A DNA stretch of 64,000 nt, taken from positions 36,196 through 100,195 of the forward strand of contig JAFGAC010000109.1 of NCBI GenBank assembly GCA_016933835.1, read 5' to 3'. The notes under the pieces are model-generated. The model did no database searches. It was not told the origin of the DNA and saw only the letters and a program-made list of their open reading frames with translations. The position numbers and the translations under genes are program-made. This stretch comes from Clostridiales bacterium (GTDB taxonomy: Bacteria > Bacillota > Clostridia > Peptostreptococcales > Acidaminobacteraceae). This document shows, piece by piece, positions 10,168-19,230 of the stretch. Positions within the stretch are counted from its first letter, which is position 1. Every line of letters starts with the position of its first letter.

Positions 10168-12126
10168 ATGGAATTCAACATTGATTTTGAAGGCATGAAG
10201 AAAAAAATAAAAACTATTGAAAGCGTTTTTGACTTCGAAATCAAAGTTCTATATCGGCTTTCTGAGGATGAGAAAGATGTTTTCTTGATTGATTATCATA
10301 ATACAAAAATGAAGTTGCGTATAATTGATGAGTCAGAAAAAGAAATAAAAAAAATTTTAATGCTATCAAAAGTGCAGAATGAGAATATTGAGAAAATAAG
10401 ATTTTATAAGGTTTCAAATGGGAAAATATATATATTGACTAATTATTTTGAAGGGATTACTTTATTTGATTATGTTGAATTCAATGGTGTTCTAAGTGAA
10501 AAAGATGCTTTGAGTATAACCAAGAAAATTTCTCTTTTACTTGGCTATTTACATAAAGTAAATCCATATCCTTTGATTTTTAGAGATCTTCAGCCTAAGA
10601 ACATAATTATTGATAATGGATTGATTTACTTGATTGATTTAGAAACTATCAGTGTTGCTTTACCGGATCAAAATCATGATGAAGATTTAATTGGTACCGT
10701 TGGATTCATGGCACCTGAGCAATACGGATTCGGTCAAGCGGATACACGTACCGATATTTATAATTTAGGGAAGTGTTTATATTTTATGTTATCAGGCAAG
10801 TTGCCTGTATTAAATCATCAAAATATTGATTATTCAGCGATTCAAGGGAAATCAAGCACATTGAAAATTTTAAAAAAAATGACAGAATTTTCTCCTGACC
10901 GAAGATTTCAGAATGTGGATAAAATTGTTGCAAGTATTGATAGAAAAGGCAGAAAAAATTATTTGTATATGAGTATAGCTGTGGTTGTTGTTTTTTTTAC
11001 CATAGTAATAGTTGCTTTGATTAATGATTTTATTATATCAAGAGCAGCAGAAGAAGCTAATTCATCAATTAAAGATACTACATCTATCGTATTGGAAAAT
11101 GCTGTACCTGTTCATTTTATGCCTCTGGAGTTTGAAATTTACGAGTATGATAAATCTTTTGACCATGTTGATTGGCGTCCACTGGTATTCGATTCATCTG
11201 ATATAGTAAACAATGATTCTAGCATGAATATTACCTACGGAATTCATGAGAACAATGTGTATATAAGATATCAGATGGACTTACATAAAAAATTCAATAA
11301 TATAAGTTTTAACTTTAGTGAAAATAGATATGGACTCAACAGTTTTCTGGATATCTCTTTCAATCCAGGAAGGTATGACTATATTCAAAGTTTTGATATG
11401 CTTGAATTGAATTATTTTGTGAAACAAAATTATGATGTTGAAAATCTCATGGATTTGGCGATTGGAGACGAGAATGGTGAAGTCTATAATATAGATATTA
11501 AACAAGTATTTATAGAAAATTCAAGTATTCTTGCTGCTGAAAAACACACTGTTGCAATAAATGGTTATGACTTCTCAACAGGAGATAGCGTAGAAGATTT
11601 GGAAATTGAAATTGATACAATTGCTATAGATACTGATGTTGGAAGCAACAAATATCAATTCTCAGATTGGAATTGCTATCAAGTGAATATTGATCAAGTG
11701 AATTATTTAAAACAAATAAATTATTTAAAATCCTTTAGGGATGAAAATTTCAATTTGCCTATGCTTAAATCAGTTGAAAATCGAATACAGGGATTTATAA
11801 AAGACTGTATCTTCACGAATAATTTGACGACTGCAAGAATTTATTTGATAGAAAAAACAGGAGCTGATGCCATAATAGTGAATAGAAAAGATTATATGTT
11901 TTATGAGTTTCAGTATTTTTCTTTTGAGATAGATCCTTTAAAAGAGTATATTTTAGGGTATGAAATAATCGATGGATCGAATTATTTTGATAGAGCGGGA
12001 TATATTGGTGAAAAAGGCATTGTAAAAAATTTCAATGATGCAGACATCATCACTGCTGAATCGATTGAAAAAAGAAGTTATAATTTGAATCTAGTATCAA
12101 AATATAAAAAGCCATTGATTAATTAA
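10168..12126 (+). CDS. Transmembrane Hanks-type Ser/Thr protein kinase with unknown ectodomain
   Basis: A 652-residue kinase. Cytoplasmic kinase domain, about residues 15-260: catalytic loop FRDLQPKN (Asp140, Lys144, Asn145), the DFG position as DLE (Asp157), activation-segment MAPEQ (Glu184), TDIYNLG (Asp196) and the late Arg in SPDRRF. A candidate beta-3 Lys is Lys47 or Lys49. No glycine-rich GxGxxG loop is visible. One membrane helix covers about residues 266-289. The remaining 360 residues lie outside the cell and show no PASTA repeats or any domain I know. GGAGG precedes the ATG. It is flanked by two paralogous HTH genes and followed by the V-ATPase operon. Target and signal unknown. Confidence 0.85.
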   Translation: MEFNIDFEGMKKKIKTIESVFDFEIKVLYRLSEDEKDVFLIDYHNTKMKLRIIDESEKEIKKILMLSKVQNENIEKIRFYKVSNGKIYILTNYFEGITLFDYVEFNGVLSEKDALSITKKISLLLGYLHKVNPYPLIFRDLQPKNIIIDNGLIYLIDLETISVALPDQNHDEDLIGTVGFMAPEQYGFGQADTRTDIYNLGKCLYFMLSGKLPVLNHQNIDYSAIQGKSSTLKILKKMTEFSPDRRFQNVDKIVASIDRKGRKNYLYMSIAVVVVFFTIVIVALINDFIISRAAEEANSSIKDTTSIVLENAVPVHFMPLEFEIYEYDKSFDHVDWRPLVFDSSDIVNNDSSMNITYGIHENNVYIRYQMDLHKKFNNISFNFSENRYGLNSFLDISFNPGRYDYIQSFDMLELNYFVKQNYDVENLMDLAIGDENGEVYNIDIKQVFIENSSILAAEKHTVAINGYDFSTGDSVEDLEIEIDTIAIDTDVGSNKYQFSDWNCYQVNIDQVNYLKQINYLKSFRDENFNLPMLKSVENRIQGFIKDCIFTNNLTTARIYLIEKTGADAIIVNRKDYMFYEFQYFSFEIDPLKEYILGYEIIDGSNYFDRAGYIGEKGIVKNFNDADIITAESIEKRSYNLNLVSKYKKPLIN

Positions 12127-12137
12127 TCGATGGCTTT
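12108..12137. terminator. Bidirectional terminator between kinase and second HTH gene
   Basis: Nearly self-complementary stretch with AAAGCCAT pairing with ATGGCTTT and a palindromic GATTAATTAATC centre (one G-T pair). It lies across the ends of both convergent genes and is followed by ATTC rather than a long T-run, so efficiency is uncertain. Confidence 0.65.
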
Positions 12138-12576
12138 ATTCATTATCACTAAAAAGTGGTTTTAAGTGAGATTCCTGCAAAAGTATATTTGATTCAGCGA
12201 CAGTCATTTTTTTAAGTAATGAGTAGGAAATGACAAGATCTCGTTTGTCTTTTGAATTAAGTGGGGAATGCTTCGCGAGAAGTAAAAGTGATTGTGTTTC
12301 TTTCAAAGTGCATTCAGAAGCAAGTGCAATTTGTATCACTTTGTCTCTACTGGCATGCCGTGTATCAGAAAATATCTGGTAGATATAAGTTCGACCGATA
12401 CGCGTTCTATTGAATATATCGATTTTTGACAGATTTTTTTTATGTATAAGCGATTCAAGATATTCACCTAGAGAAGAAGATTCATAGTTGCTGTTGAAAT
12501 TATCAAGAAGATCATTAAGTGAATCGTGTTGATCGATATGTGATTCATAAATTAGAAAATCAAAAGGATGTTCCAT
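12136..12576 (-). CDS. HTH protein, paralogue of 9634-10071 (kinase-flanking pair)
   Basis: A 146-residue probable DNA-binding protein. The HTH region IFNRTRIGRTYIYQIFSDTR aligns without gaps with the paralogue on the other side of the kinase; conserved blocks are SRDKVIQIA, HSPL, KRD, KKM and KPLF. Start chosen at 12576: the longer frame begins at an ATG whose next codons (GGGGGT) are the ribosome site for the internal ATG, which also gives a length matching the paralogue. It converges on the kinase and diverges from the V-ATPase operon, so either could be its target. Confidence 0.75.
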   Translation of the reverse strand: MEHPFDFLIYESHIDQHDSLNDLLDNFNSNYESSSLGEYLESLIHKKNLSKIDIFNRTRIGRTYIYQIFSDTRHASRDKVIQIALASECTLKETQSLLLLAKHSPLNSKDKRDLVISYSLLKKMTVAESNILLQESHLKPLFSDNE

Positions 12577-12662
12577 AATATTAACCCCCATTAATTATAT
12601 ATTACAATATTCAGTTTAAAATGAAAACAAAATACTGATAAATATAACTAAATTTTCGAAAA

Positions 12663-12691
12663 TTGAAGGTATTGGACAATGGGTATATAAT
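12663..12691 (+). promoter_or_regulatory. Promoter of the V-type ATPase operon
   Basis: TTGAAG (12663-12668), a 17-base spacer and TATAAT (12686-12691). It leaves a very short leader before GGGAG and the ATG at 12714. Confidence 0.7.
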
Positions 12692-12713
12692 AATAATAGT
12701 GGGAGTTGATACG

Positions 12714-13052
12714 ATGGATAAAAAACTCGTTGAAGAAACTTTAAGAAAAATCATTTTATTAGATGAGCAAGCAGAAAATATGAAGGAAAAAATTGAAACT
12801 GATTCTAAAGAAAAAGAAAAGTCATTTAGAAAAGAACTAAAAGAAATGGAAACTGAGTATTTAGAAGATGTTCGAGCAAAAAGCCGCGAAGTATATAAAA
12901 AAATCGTAGAAGAGGCCGATGAGGAAAAAAATAAAATAATTGAAGATTCACTGAATAAAAGTCAGGAATTGGAGAAATTGCTCGCTGAAAAGAAAGATGA
13001 ATTGATAAAAAGTGTTTTTTTAGATTTATTCAAGGTGAAATTGGGTGATTAG
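12714..13052 (+). CDS. ntpF: V-type ATPase peripheral-stalk subunit H (NtpF-like)
   Basis: A 112-residue, highly charged coiled-coil protein, almost all Glu, Lys and Asp in heptad-like order, as expected for the stalk subunit that pairs with subunit E (called G, H or F in different systems). The ATG at 12714 is chosen over an upstream in-frame start because the promoter -10 and the ribosome site GGGAG lie between them. First gene of the operon; the next gene follows without a gap. Assigned by length, composition and position rather than by a diagnostic motif. Confidence 0.75.
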   Translation: MDKKLVEETLRKIILLDEQAENMKEKIETDSKEKEKSFRKELKEMETEYLEDVRAKSREVYKKIVEEADEEKNKIIEDSLNKSQELEKLLAEKKDELIKSVFLDLFKVKLGD

Positions 13053-14084
13053 ATGAATAATGTTACTTTGCATAGTGCTTCTAATTCAAAAGCTAAAGCA
13101 TTGATGGGAAGACTTCTAAGTGATTTGGATTACAAGAAGCTTGAGGAAACTAAAAATTTTAATGAATTCTTATTGTATTTAACAAAAAATACTTTTTACA
13201 GTAATGTTTTCCCTATAGTTGATGATATTATTCATAGAAATCAAGTCGAGATAGGGATGAAAAAAAATATACTGAAAAATTTCGAAAAATTTTATCATTA
13301 TTATAATGATGATTATCGAAAATTATTCAAGATACTTTTCATGCGATATGAAATTGAAAATTTAAAACTTTTTTTAAGGGCTTTAACCAGGAATGAAGAG
13401 ATTCAGCATTTAAAAGAACATTTGATTACTTCGGAAATCTATTCTTCTTTAGATTATTCTCGGCTTCTGAAATCTAGAAATATAGGTGAATTCATTGAAT
13501 CGCTTTCGGGCACTCAATATTATCAATTATTGAAAGTATATTTGGTGGAAGAATCTGAAAAAATGCAATTTTATATGGAGATGGTATTGGATCGTGTGTA
13601 TTTCAGAAACCTTAAGGAAATTATCATCAAGTTGCAAGGTAAAGATAAAAAACTGATGGAAGAACTTCTTGGTGTCAATTCAGATCTTCTAAATATTCAA
13701 TGGATATATAGAGCTAAAAAATTCTATTTTCTGAGTCCAGAAGAAATACTCAATTATACATTGGAAAGTGGTTTGAAATATGATTTCAAGCGGTTGAAAG
13801 TGTTTTGCTATATGGATCCAATCGAGGATTTAGTGAATATAATAATGAAAACTGAGTATAAAGTACTTTTTTCTGATGGTGATATATTTATGGAAAGGAA
13901 TATGGAAAGATATCTTTTTTATTTACTTGATAGTTTAATCAAAAAAGGAAATCAGACAATCATAATTCCAATTGCATACATGCATAAATTGGAATATGAA
14001 GCCAGGGACCTGTATAGCATATTGGAAGGCATCAAATATGAAGTGAAAAACATCGATGAATATTTAGTTCGAATCTTGCAGTAG
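13053..14084 (+). CDS. ntpC: V-type ATPase subunit C (NtpC, d-like)
   Basis: Funnel-shaped central-stalk subunit (343 residues, normal length) that sits between the rotor ring and the D/F shaft. It is all-helical and rich in charged and aromatic residues. Starts immediately after the stop of the stalk gene, with GGGTGA as ribosome site. Called by length, composition and operon position; individual motifs of this family are weak. Gene order here (H-C-I-K-F-E-A-B-D) differs from the Enterococcus ntp operon, where C follows E. Confidence 0.8.
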   Translation: MNNVTLHSASNSKAKALMGRLLSDLDYKKLEETKNFNEFLLYLTKNTFYSNVFPIVDDIIHRNQVEIGMKKNILKNFEKFYHYYNDDYRKLFKILFMRYEIENLKLFLRALTRNEEIQHLKEHLITSEIYSSLDYSRLLKSRNIGEFIESLSGTQYYQLLKVYLVEESEKMQFYMEMVLDRVYFRNLKEIIIKLQGKDKKLMEELLGVNSDLLNIQWIYRAKKFYFLSPEEILNYTLESGLKYDFKRLKVFCYMDPIEDLVNIIMKTEYKVLFSDGDIFMERNMERYLFYLLDSLIKKGNQTIIIPIAYMHKLEYEARDLYSILEGIKYEVKNIDEYLVRILQ

Positions 14085-14096
14085 GGGGGTGATGTA

Positions 14097-16076
14097 TTGG
14101 CAGTTCAAAAAATGACTTTATTCAATGTAGTCAGTCAGATGAAAGATCTCAATAGAATATTGAGAGATTTGATTGTGATGGGATTTGTAGAATTTAAGAA
14201 CTCATTTGAAGATATTGATGAAAGTAATTTTTCTCTGACAATGATGAAAGAAAATGCTGACGAAATAGTTGAATTGCTTGAAATCAATCACTGTGAAAAA
14301 AACAGTGCCATTCGAACGTCACGAGAAAAACTGGAATATATATTAAGTGGAATTGAGTTCAAACCAACTGTTGAAAAGAGAATGATGGTTGGGGATTATA
14401 CATTTGCTGAGGTCGAGGAGAGTATCAATAGGATTCATGATCACTTTAGAGAACTAACTGGAGATATAGATAAATACAGATCTAAATTGGAAGAACTTGA
14501 TATTCTGAATTGTGATCAGTGTTTGAATGGAATCAATGTTGATTTAAAAAAATTGATCAATCTAGAAAATTTTATCGTTAAATGGGGTTATTTAACACAA
14601 GAAAACAGACACAAAATAGAAAAAAATTATGAAAATATTTCAGCAGCTGTCTTGCATCTTGGATCTGATAAGGAGAAAGAAGTCTATATGGTCATATCTC
14701 CTAAAGAACTGGAATTGGAGACGGATAGAATTCTTAGAAGCGTTAATTTTTTTGAAATAAAACCTGCAACTGAATTTTTTGATTATCCGGATATAATGTT
14801 CAAGAAAATGGATAATGAAAGAAAGAGACTTAAAACTAAATTGAAAGATTTGGCGGAGGTATCAAAAAAATATTTGGAAGATTATCATGAAGAAATAAAT
14901 CAATGTTACTCCAGAATAATCATGCACCAGAAGATTGACGATGTTAAAGAAAAACTTGCTGTGACAAAGAATTTTGTCTATATGTCAGTCTGGATTCCTG
15001 AAAATGAAACAACGTGCATGGAAAAATATTTTGAAGTATATGGAGATACGGTTATTTTAGCCAGAAGGGATATAAAAGATCTCAGTAGCTCAGTGATTAT
15101 CCCTACTAAGCTAAGAAACAATATTTTATTCAAGCCTTTTGAAGAACTTGTTTTGATGTATGGCATACCTTCTTATAATGAAATCGACCCGACTGTTTTT
15201 TTTGCACTTAGCTATATGCTTCTATTCGGTGCAATGTTCGGAGATCTAGGGCAGGGACTTGTTATTTTTTTAGCTGGACTTTATATTAGCAAGAAAAATA
15301 GAAATTATGGCGGTATTTTATCTCGAATAGGATTGTCTTCCATGATTTTTGGGTTTGTCTATGACTCTTTTTTTGGATATGAAAACGTGATATCAAAATT
15401 TATACCGGGTTTCAAGTATTTGAGACCGATTGAAAATATCAATACTATTCTAATAACATCGATTGGAGTAGGGATTGTTTTACTTACAATCAGTTACATT
15501 TTCAGCATCATCAACAAATTGAAAAGAAAAGAGATTGAAGAAGGTGTTTTTGGAAGAACAGGTGTAGCAGGATTGGTATTATTTTCTTCTGTTTTACTTT
15601 TAGCTTATGAAATGGTTATGAAAGTAACCCACATACCAATTTTCTTGCTGATTGCACTGACCGTTTTTTCTGTTGGAATGATTGTTGGAAAAGAACCGAT
15701 ATCCAATTTGATTTTAAAGCAAAGGCCGATCTATCATGAGAATGCGAGCCAATATTATATAGAAAGCGGATTTGATATCTTTGAAACTTTCTTAAGTTTA
15801 TTTAGCAACAGTGTTTCTTTTATTAGGGTGGGTGCATTTGCATTGAACCATGTGGGTTTGTTTATTGCCTTTCATACCATGGCAAGTATAATTGGTAATC
15901 TAGCGGGAAATATATCTATGTTTTTCATAGGAAATGTAATGATCATCTTTCTTGAAGGACTTGTTGTATTTATTCAGGGCTTGAGACTTGTTTATTACGA
16001 AATGTTCAGCAAGTATTATACTGGGGAAGGAATTCTCTTTGAACCAGATCGAATTATTGAGGAGGCTTTATCATGA
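14097..16076 (+). CDS. ntpI: V-type ATPase subunit I (a-like stator)
   Basis: Membrane stator of 659 residues with a long helical cytoplasmic N-terminal half (about 1-360) and a C-terminal membrane half with about seven or eight helices. The family's motif region is clear: DPTVFFALSYMLLFGAMFGD opens the membrane part, and FSNSVSFIRVGAFALNH carries the essential Arg of the ion channel. The start is TTG at 14097 after GGGGGGTGAT. The stop overlaps the ATG of subunit K. Confidence 0.94.
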   Translation: MAVQKMTLFNVVSQMKDLNRILRDLIVMGFVEFKNSFEDIDESNFSLTMMKENADEIVELLEINHCEKNSAIRTSREKLEYILSGIEFKPTVEKRMMVGDYTFAEVEESINRIHDHFRELTGDIDKYRSKLEELDILNCDQCLNGINVDLKKLINLENFIVKWGYLTQENRHKIEKNYENISAAVLHLGSDKEKEVYMVISPKELELETDRILRSVNFFEIKPATEFFDYPDIMFKKMDNERKRLKTKLKDLAEVSKKYLEDYHEEINQCYSRIIMHQKIDDVKEKLAVTKNFVYMSVWIPENETTCMEKYFEVYGDTVILARRDIKDLSSSVIIPTKLRNNILFKPFEELVLMYGIPSYNEIDPTVFFALSYMLLFGAMFGDLGQGLVIFLAGLYISKKNRNYGGILSRIGLSSMIFGFVYDSFFGYENVISKFIPGFKYLRPIENINTILITSIGVGIVLLTISYIFSIINKLKRKEIEEGVFGRTGVAGLVLFSSVLLLAYEMVMKVTHIPIFLLIALTVFSVGMIVGKEPISNLILKQRPIYHENASQYYIESGFDIFETFLSLFSNSVSFIRVGAFALNHVGLFIAFHTMASIIGNLAGNISMFFIGNVMIIFLEGLVVFIQGLRLVYYEMFSKYYTGEGILFEPDRIIEEALS

Positions 16077-16504
16077 AATTTATATTAGTATCAAGTTTAA
16101 TTATTGTTTTAGGAACCATTTTTACAGGTGTATATTTGATGAAAAAAGAAGCGGTTGTAAATAAAAGTAAATTAAAGGGAATATTGAAAGCAAATATTTT
16201 ATTGTATTTACCTTTATTTGTAGGAGCTGTTATATTCTTTGTGCCTAATATTGCTTATGCTGCAACTGCTGCATCGACAGATGCAACTTCAAATACAGGT
16301 CTTGGATTTATTGCAGCTGCATTGTCCACTGGAATGGCTACAATAGGAGCTGGGTATGCAGTAGGTGCGGTGGGGTCATCTGCACTTGGCGCTGTGTCTG
16401 AAGATCAGAAAATTTTGGGTAAAACGCTTATATTTGTTGGACTTGCAGAAGGAATTGCCATATATGGTTTGATTATTTCCATTTTAATTTTGGGAAGGTT
16501 GTAA
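16073..16504 (+). CDS. ntpK: V-type ATPase rotor subunit K with one c-like hairpin
   Basis: A 143-residue membrane rotor subunit. It has two hydrophobic segments (about residues 3-23 and 42-64) ending in a signal-peptide-like AYA, then one c-type hairpin: GFIAAALSTGMATIGAGYAVGA and ILGKTLIFVGLAEGIAIYG, with the ion-binding Glu126. Classical NtpK has two c hairpins in about 156 residues; here only the second half is c-like. I recall such architecture in other clostridial V-ATPases. The Gln and Thr/Ser ligands of Na+ sites are not evident, so H+ coupling is possible (inference). Overlaps subunit I by four bases. Confidence 0.9.
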   Translation: MKFILVSSLIIVLGTIFTGVYLMKKEAVVNKSKLKGILKANILLYLPLFVGAVIFFVPNIAYAATAASTDATSNTGLGFIAAALSTGMATIGAGYAVGAVGSSALGAVSEDQKILGKTLIFVGLAEGIAIYGLIISILILGRL

Positions 16505-16509
16505 GAAAA

Positions 16510-16815
16510 GTGAAATCATTCTGTTTGTGTAAAAAATATGAAACCCTCATCAGTTTGAGATTGGCGGGGATCGCAGGTAAAGAGATACATTCCAAAGAAG
16601 AATTGATTGATGAGCTTAATGGGTTGCTTAAAGACCCTGAATATGGCTTGATTATCATATCAGAGGATATATTGAATATGGCAAAAGATGAAATAATGGA
16701 GATTAAACTGAAGGATAAGAATAATTTGATTGTCAATATCCCTGAACCATCAGGGTTTAAAGAGAAAAACTTTATAGTCAAATATATTCGAGAATCCATT
16801 GGTATCAAGGTATAG
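16510..16815 (+). CDS. ntpG: V-type ATPase subunit F (NtpG)
   Basis: Small central-shaft subunit of 101 residues, normal for the family. The family pattern is visible: a Rossmann-like start (FRLAGI replaced by LRLAGIAGKEI), GLIIISEDI in the middle, and a C-terminal IVNIPEP segment. The start is GTG at 16510; GGGAAGG lies about eleven bases upstream. It pairs with subunit D in the rotor. Confidence 0.85.
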   Translation: MKSFCLCKKYETLISLRLAGIAGKEIHSKEELIDELNGLLKDPEYGLIIISEDILNMAKDEIMEIKLKDKNNLIVNIPEPSGFKEKNFIVKYIRESIGIKV

Positions 16816-16829
16816 ATGGTGGTGGGCAA

Positions 16830-17456
16830 ATGATTACTCTAGACAATAAAATGGAACTTTTTTCGAAAGTAGTTTTGGAAAAAGTCAAAAAAGAATATAA
16901 AGAAGTGTTGAAAAATGCTGATGAAAAAAATGAGATAGTAAGGCAGGATAAACTGAAACAACTTGAAGAGCAAAGTTTACAATATGTTAAAGATGTTAAT
17001 GAAAGCGCTCAGAAAGATAAAAAAAGAATTTTATCTAAAGCTATAAGCCAAGCTCGAAAAAACATATTGATAAAAAGGGAAGAAATTTTTATTGAACTTT
17101 ACGATATGATTATTGAAGAACTTAAGAAATTTCGAATGACAGATGAATATGCACGTTTTATTGATGGTAGGGTCAAAGACAGTATAGTCGATTTGTTGGA
17201 ATTAAAAAATGACTTAATGGTCATATGCCGAAAAAATGATATTGAGCTAGTTAGAAAAGCATTGACTGATAATGGTGTCATAAATTCAAATGAGTTTATT
17301 GTAAACGAAGAGATACTTGGTGGATTCATACTTTTAGACCGCAAGAAGGGGTTCAAAATAAATTTGACGCTGGATTCAATTTTAGAAGAAAACAAGGCAT
17401 ATATCGGGAAATTGATTTTCGATTTACTGGAAGAAGCAGGTGATGTTAATGGATAA
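16830..17456 (+). CDS. ntpE: V-type ATPase subunit E (peripheral stalk)
   Basis: A 208-residue stalk subunit. The N-terminal half is a charged coiled coil; the C-terminal half is a globular domain with LGGFILLDRKKGFKINLTLD, typical of subunit E. The ATG at 16830 follows GGTGGTGGGC. The 3' end overlaps the start of subunit A by eight bases. Confidence 0.85.
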   Translation: MITLDNKMELFSKVVLEKVKKEYKEVLKNADEKNEIVRQDKLKQLEEQSLQYVKDVNESAQKDKKRILSKAISQARKNILIKREEIFIELYDMIIEELKKFRMTDEYARFIDGRVKDSIVDLLELKNDLMVICRKNDIELVRKALTDNGVINSNEFIVNEEILGGFILLDRKKGFKINLTLDSILEENKAYIGKLIFDLLEEAGDVNG

Positions 17457-19230
17457 AAAACAAGGGGTAATAACCTTTATCAATGGTCCAGTTGTCAAAG
17501 GTGAAAATATGAATGCTTTTACAATGAGAGAAATGGTCCTTGTAGGAGAAAATCAACTTATAGGTGAAGTGATTTCGCTTGAAAATGGTGTAAGCACTGT
17601 GCAAGTATATGAGGAGACAGAAGGACTTTCTTTGGGCAAGAGTATCGTTTCAACGGGAAAGCCGCTATCAGTAAAGCTTGGGCCTGGTCTTTTGGGTAAT
17701 ATTTTTGATGGCATACAAAGACCACTTGAAAAAATACGAAAGATGGATCCAAACTTTATTCCGGAAGGAGTCGGATTGATTTCCTTGGATTTTTCTAAAA
17801 AATGGACTGTTAGGATTTCTGCGAATATTGGAGATGAATTGGCACCTGGTGAGATTTTTGGATATGTTCAAGAAACACATTTGATTGAGCATCGTTTGAT
17901 GGTTCCTTGGGGAATGGAAGGAAAAGTTGAAAGCAAGGTAGAAGATGGTCAATATGACCTGGAAAAAACGCTTTTAACGCTATCGGGTGATGAAGGACAG
18001 AAGTTTGAGCTTAAAATGTATACTGAATGGCCAATCAGGAAACCTAGAATAATAAATGAGAGAATGAAAATTTCAAAACCGCTTATTACTGGCCAAAGAG
18101 TATTGGATATATTTTTTCCCATTGCAAAAGGGGGAACTGCTGCGATACCAGGAGGATTTGGAACAGGAAAGACAATGACGCAGCATCAGTTGGCGAAGTG
18201 GTCTGATGCTGATATCATCGTTTATATCGGTTGTGGGGAACGTGGCAATGAAATGACTGACGTTTTGGAAGAGTTTCCCAAGCTGATTGATCCTAAAAGT
18301 AACAGGCCTTTGATGGAGAGAACTATTTTAATTGCAAATACTTCAAATATGCCCGTTGCGGCTAGAGAAGCCAGCATTTATACAGGAATTACTCTCGCAG
18401 AGTATTATAGAGATATGGGTTACCATGTGGCGATTATGGCTGATTCCACTTCCAGATGGGCGGAAGCGCTGAGAGAAATTTCAGGAAGACTAGAAGAGAT
18501 GCCTGCTGAAGAAGGATATCCTGCATATCTCCCTTCACGTTTGGCAGAGTTTTATGAGCGGGCAGGTTATGTTAAAAATTTGAATGGCTCAGAAGGCAGT
18601 GTAACGATTATTGGTGCAGTATCTCCAGCGGGTGGTGATTTTTCAGAACCAGTCACTGAAAACACAAAAAGATTTGTCAATGCTTTTTTGGCATTGGACA
18701 AGAAACTTGCTTATGCAAGGCATTATCCTTCGATTAACTGGTTAAACAGTTACAGTGGATATGTCAAGATTTTGGAGGACTGGTACAAGGAAAATGTTAG
18801 TGAGCATGTCATAGAATTGAGAAATGAAATGATACAATTGCTGCATGAAGAAGACAAGCTTTCAGATATTGTCCAGTTGGTCGGTGAAGATGTATTGCCG
18901 GACAGCCAGAGACTTGTTCTGGAAATCGCAAAAATAATTAAAGTCGGATTTTTACAGCAGAATGCATTTCATAAAGAAGATACTTTTGTGCCGATTATGA
19001 AGCAGTATTTGATGCTTTCATTGATTAAGCACTTATACGATCAGGCGAGTTTGGGAATAAAAAAAGGAATTCCAATTTCTCAAATTAAAAATGCGGAACT
19101 TTTCGATAAAGTAGTGAAAGTGAAATATACAGTTCCAAATGATGATTTAAAATTAATAAATGATATATCAAGTGAAATTGATGAATACTATGAAAATATT
19201 TTTAGTAAATATGAGCAGGTGGAAGCATGA
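17449..19230 (+). CDS. ntpA: V-type ATPase catalytic subunit A
   Basis: Catalytic nucleotide-binding subunit, 593 residues. Walker A is GGFGTGKT (residues 235-242), with the catalytic Glu in [16 protein letters not shown], and the long non-homologous insert near residues 100-190 marks it as A type rather than F1 beta. The ATG at 17449 fits AGGTGAT spacing; in-frame GTG 17440 and ATG 17443 are part of that ribosome site. Followed by an overlapping subunit B. Confidence 0.97.
   Translation: MDKKQGVITFINGPVVKGENMNAFTMREMVLVGENQLIGEVISLENGVSTVQVYEETEGLSLGKSIVSTGKPLSVKLGPGLLGNIFDGIQRPLEKIRKMDPNFIPEGVGLISLDFSKKWTVRISANIGDELAPGEIFGYVQETHLIEHRLMVPWGMEGKVESKVEDGQYDLEKTLLTLSGDEGQKFELKMYTEWPIRKPRIINERMKISKPLITGQRVLDIFFPIAKGGTAAIPGGFGTGKTMTQHQLAKWSDADIIVYIGCGERGNEMTDVLEEFPKLIDPKSNRPLMERTILIANTSNMPVAAREASIYTGITLAEYYRDMGYHVAIMADSTSRWAEALREISGRLEEMPAEEGYPAYLPSRLAEFYERAGYVKNLNGSEGSVTIIGAVSPAGGDFSEPVTENTKRFVNAFLALDKKLAYARHYPSINWLNSYSGYVKILEDWYKENVSEHVIELRNEMIQLLHEEDKLSDIVQLVGEDVLPDSQRLVLEIAKIIKVGFLQQNAFHKEDTFVPIMKQYLMLSLIKHLYDQASLGIKKGIPISQIKNAELFDKVVKVKYTVPNDDLKLINDISSEIDEYYENIFSKYEQVEA

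Noticed and set aside
16073..16504. V-type K subunit as a truncated or broken gene because only one c-like hairpin is present
   Set aside because: The start, stop and overlaps with neighbours are intact, and the N-terminal hydrophobic part looks like a designed membrane or signal segment known from other clostridial V-ATPases.
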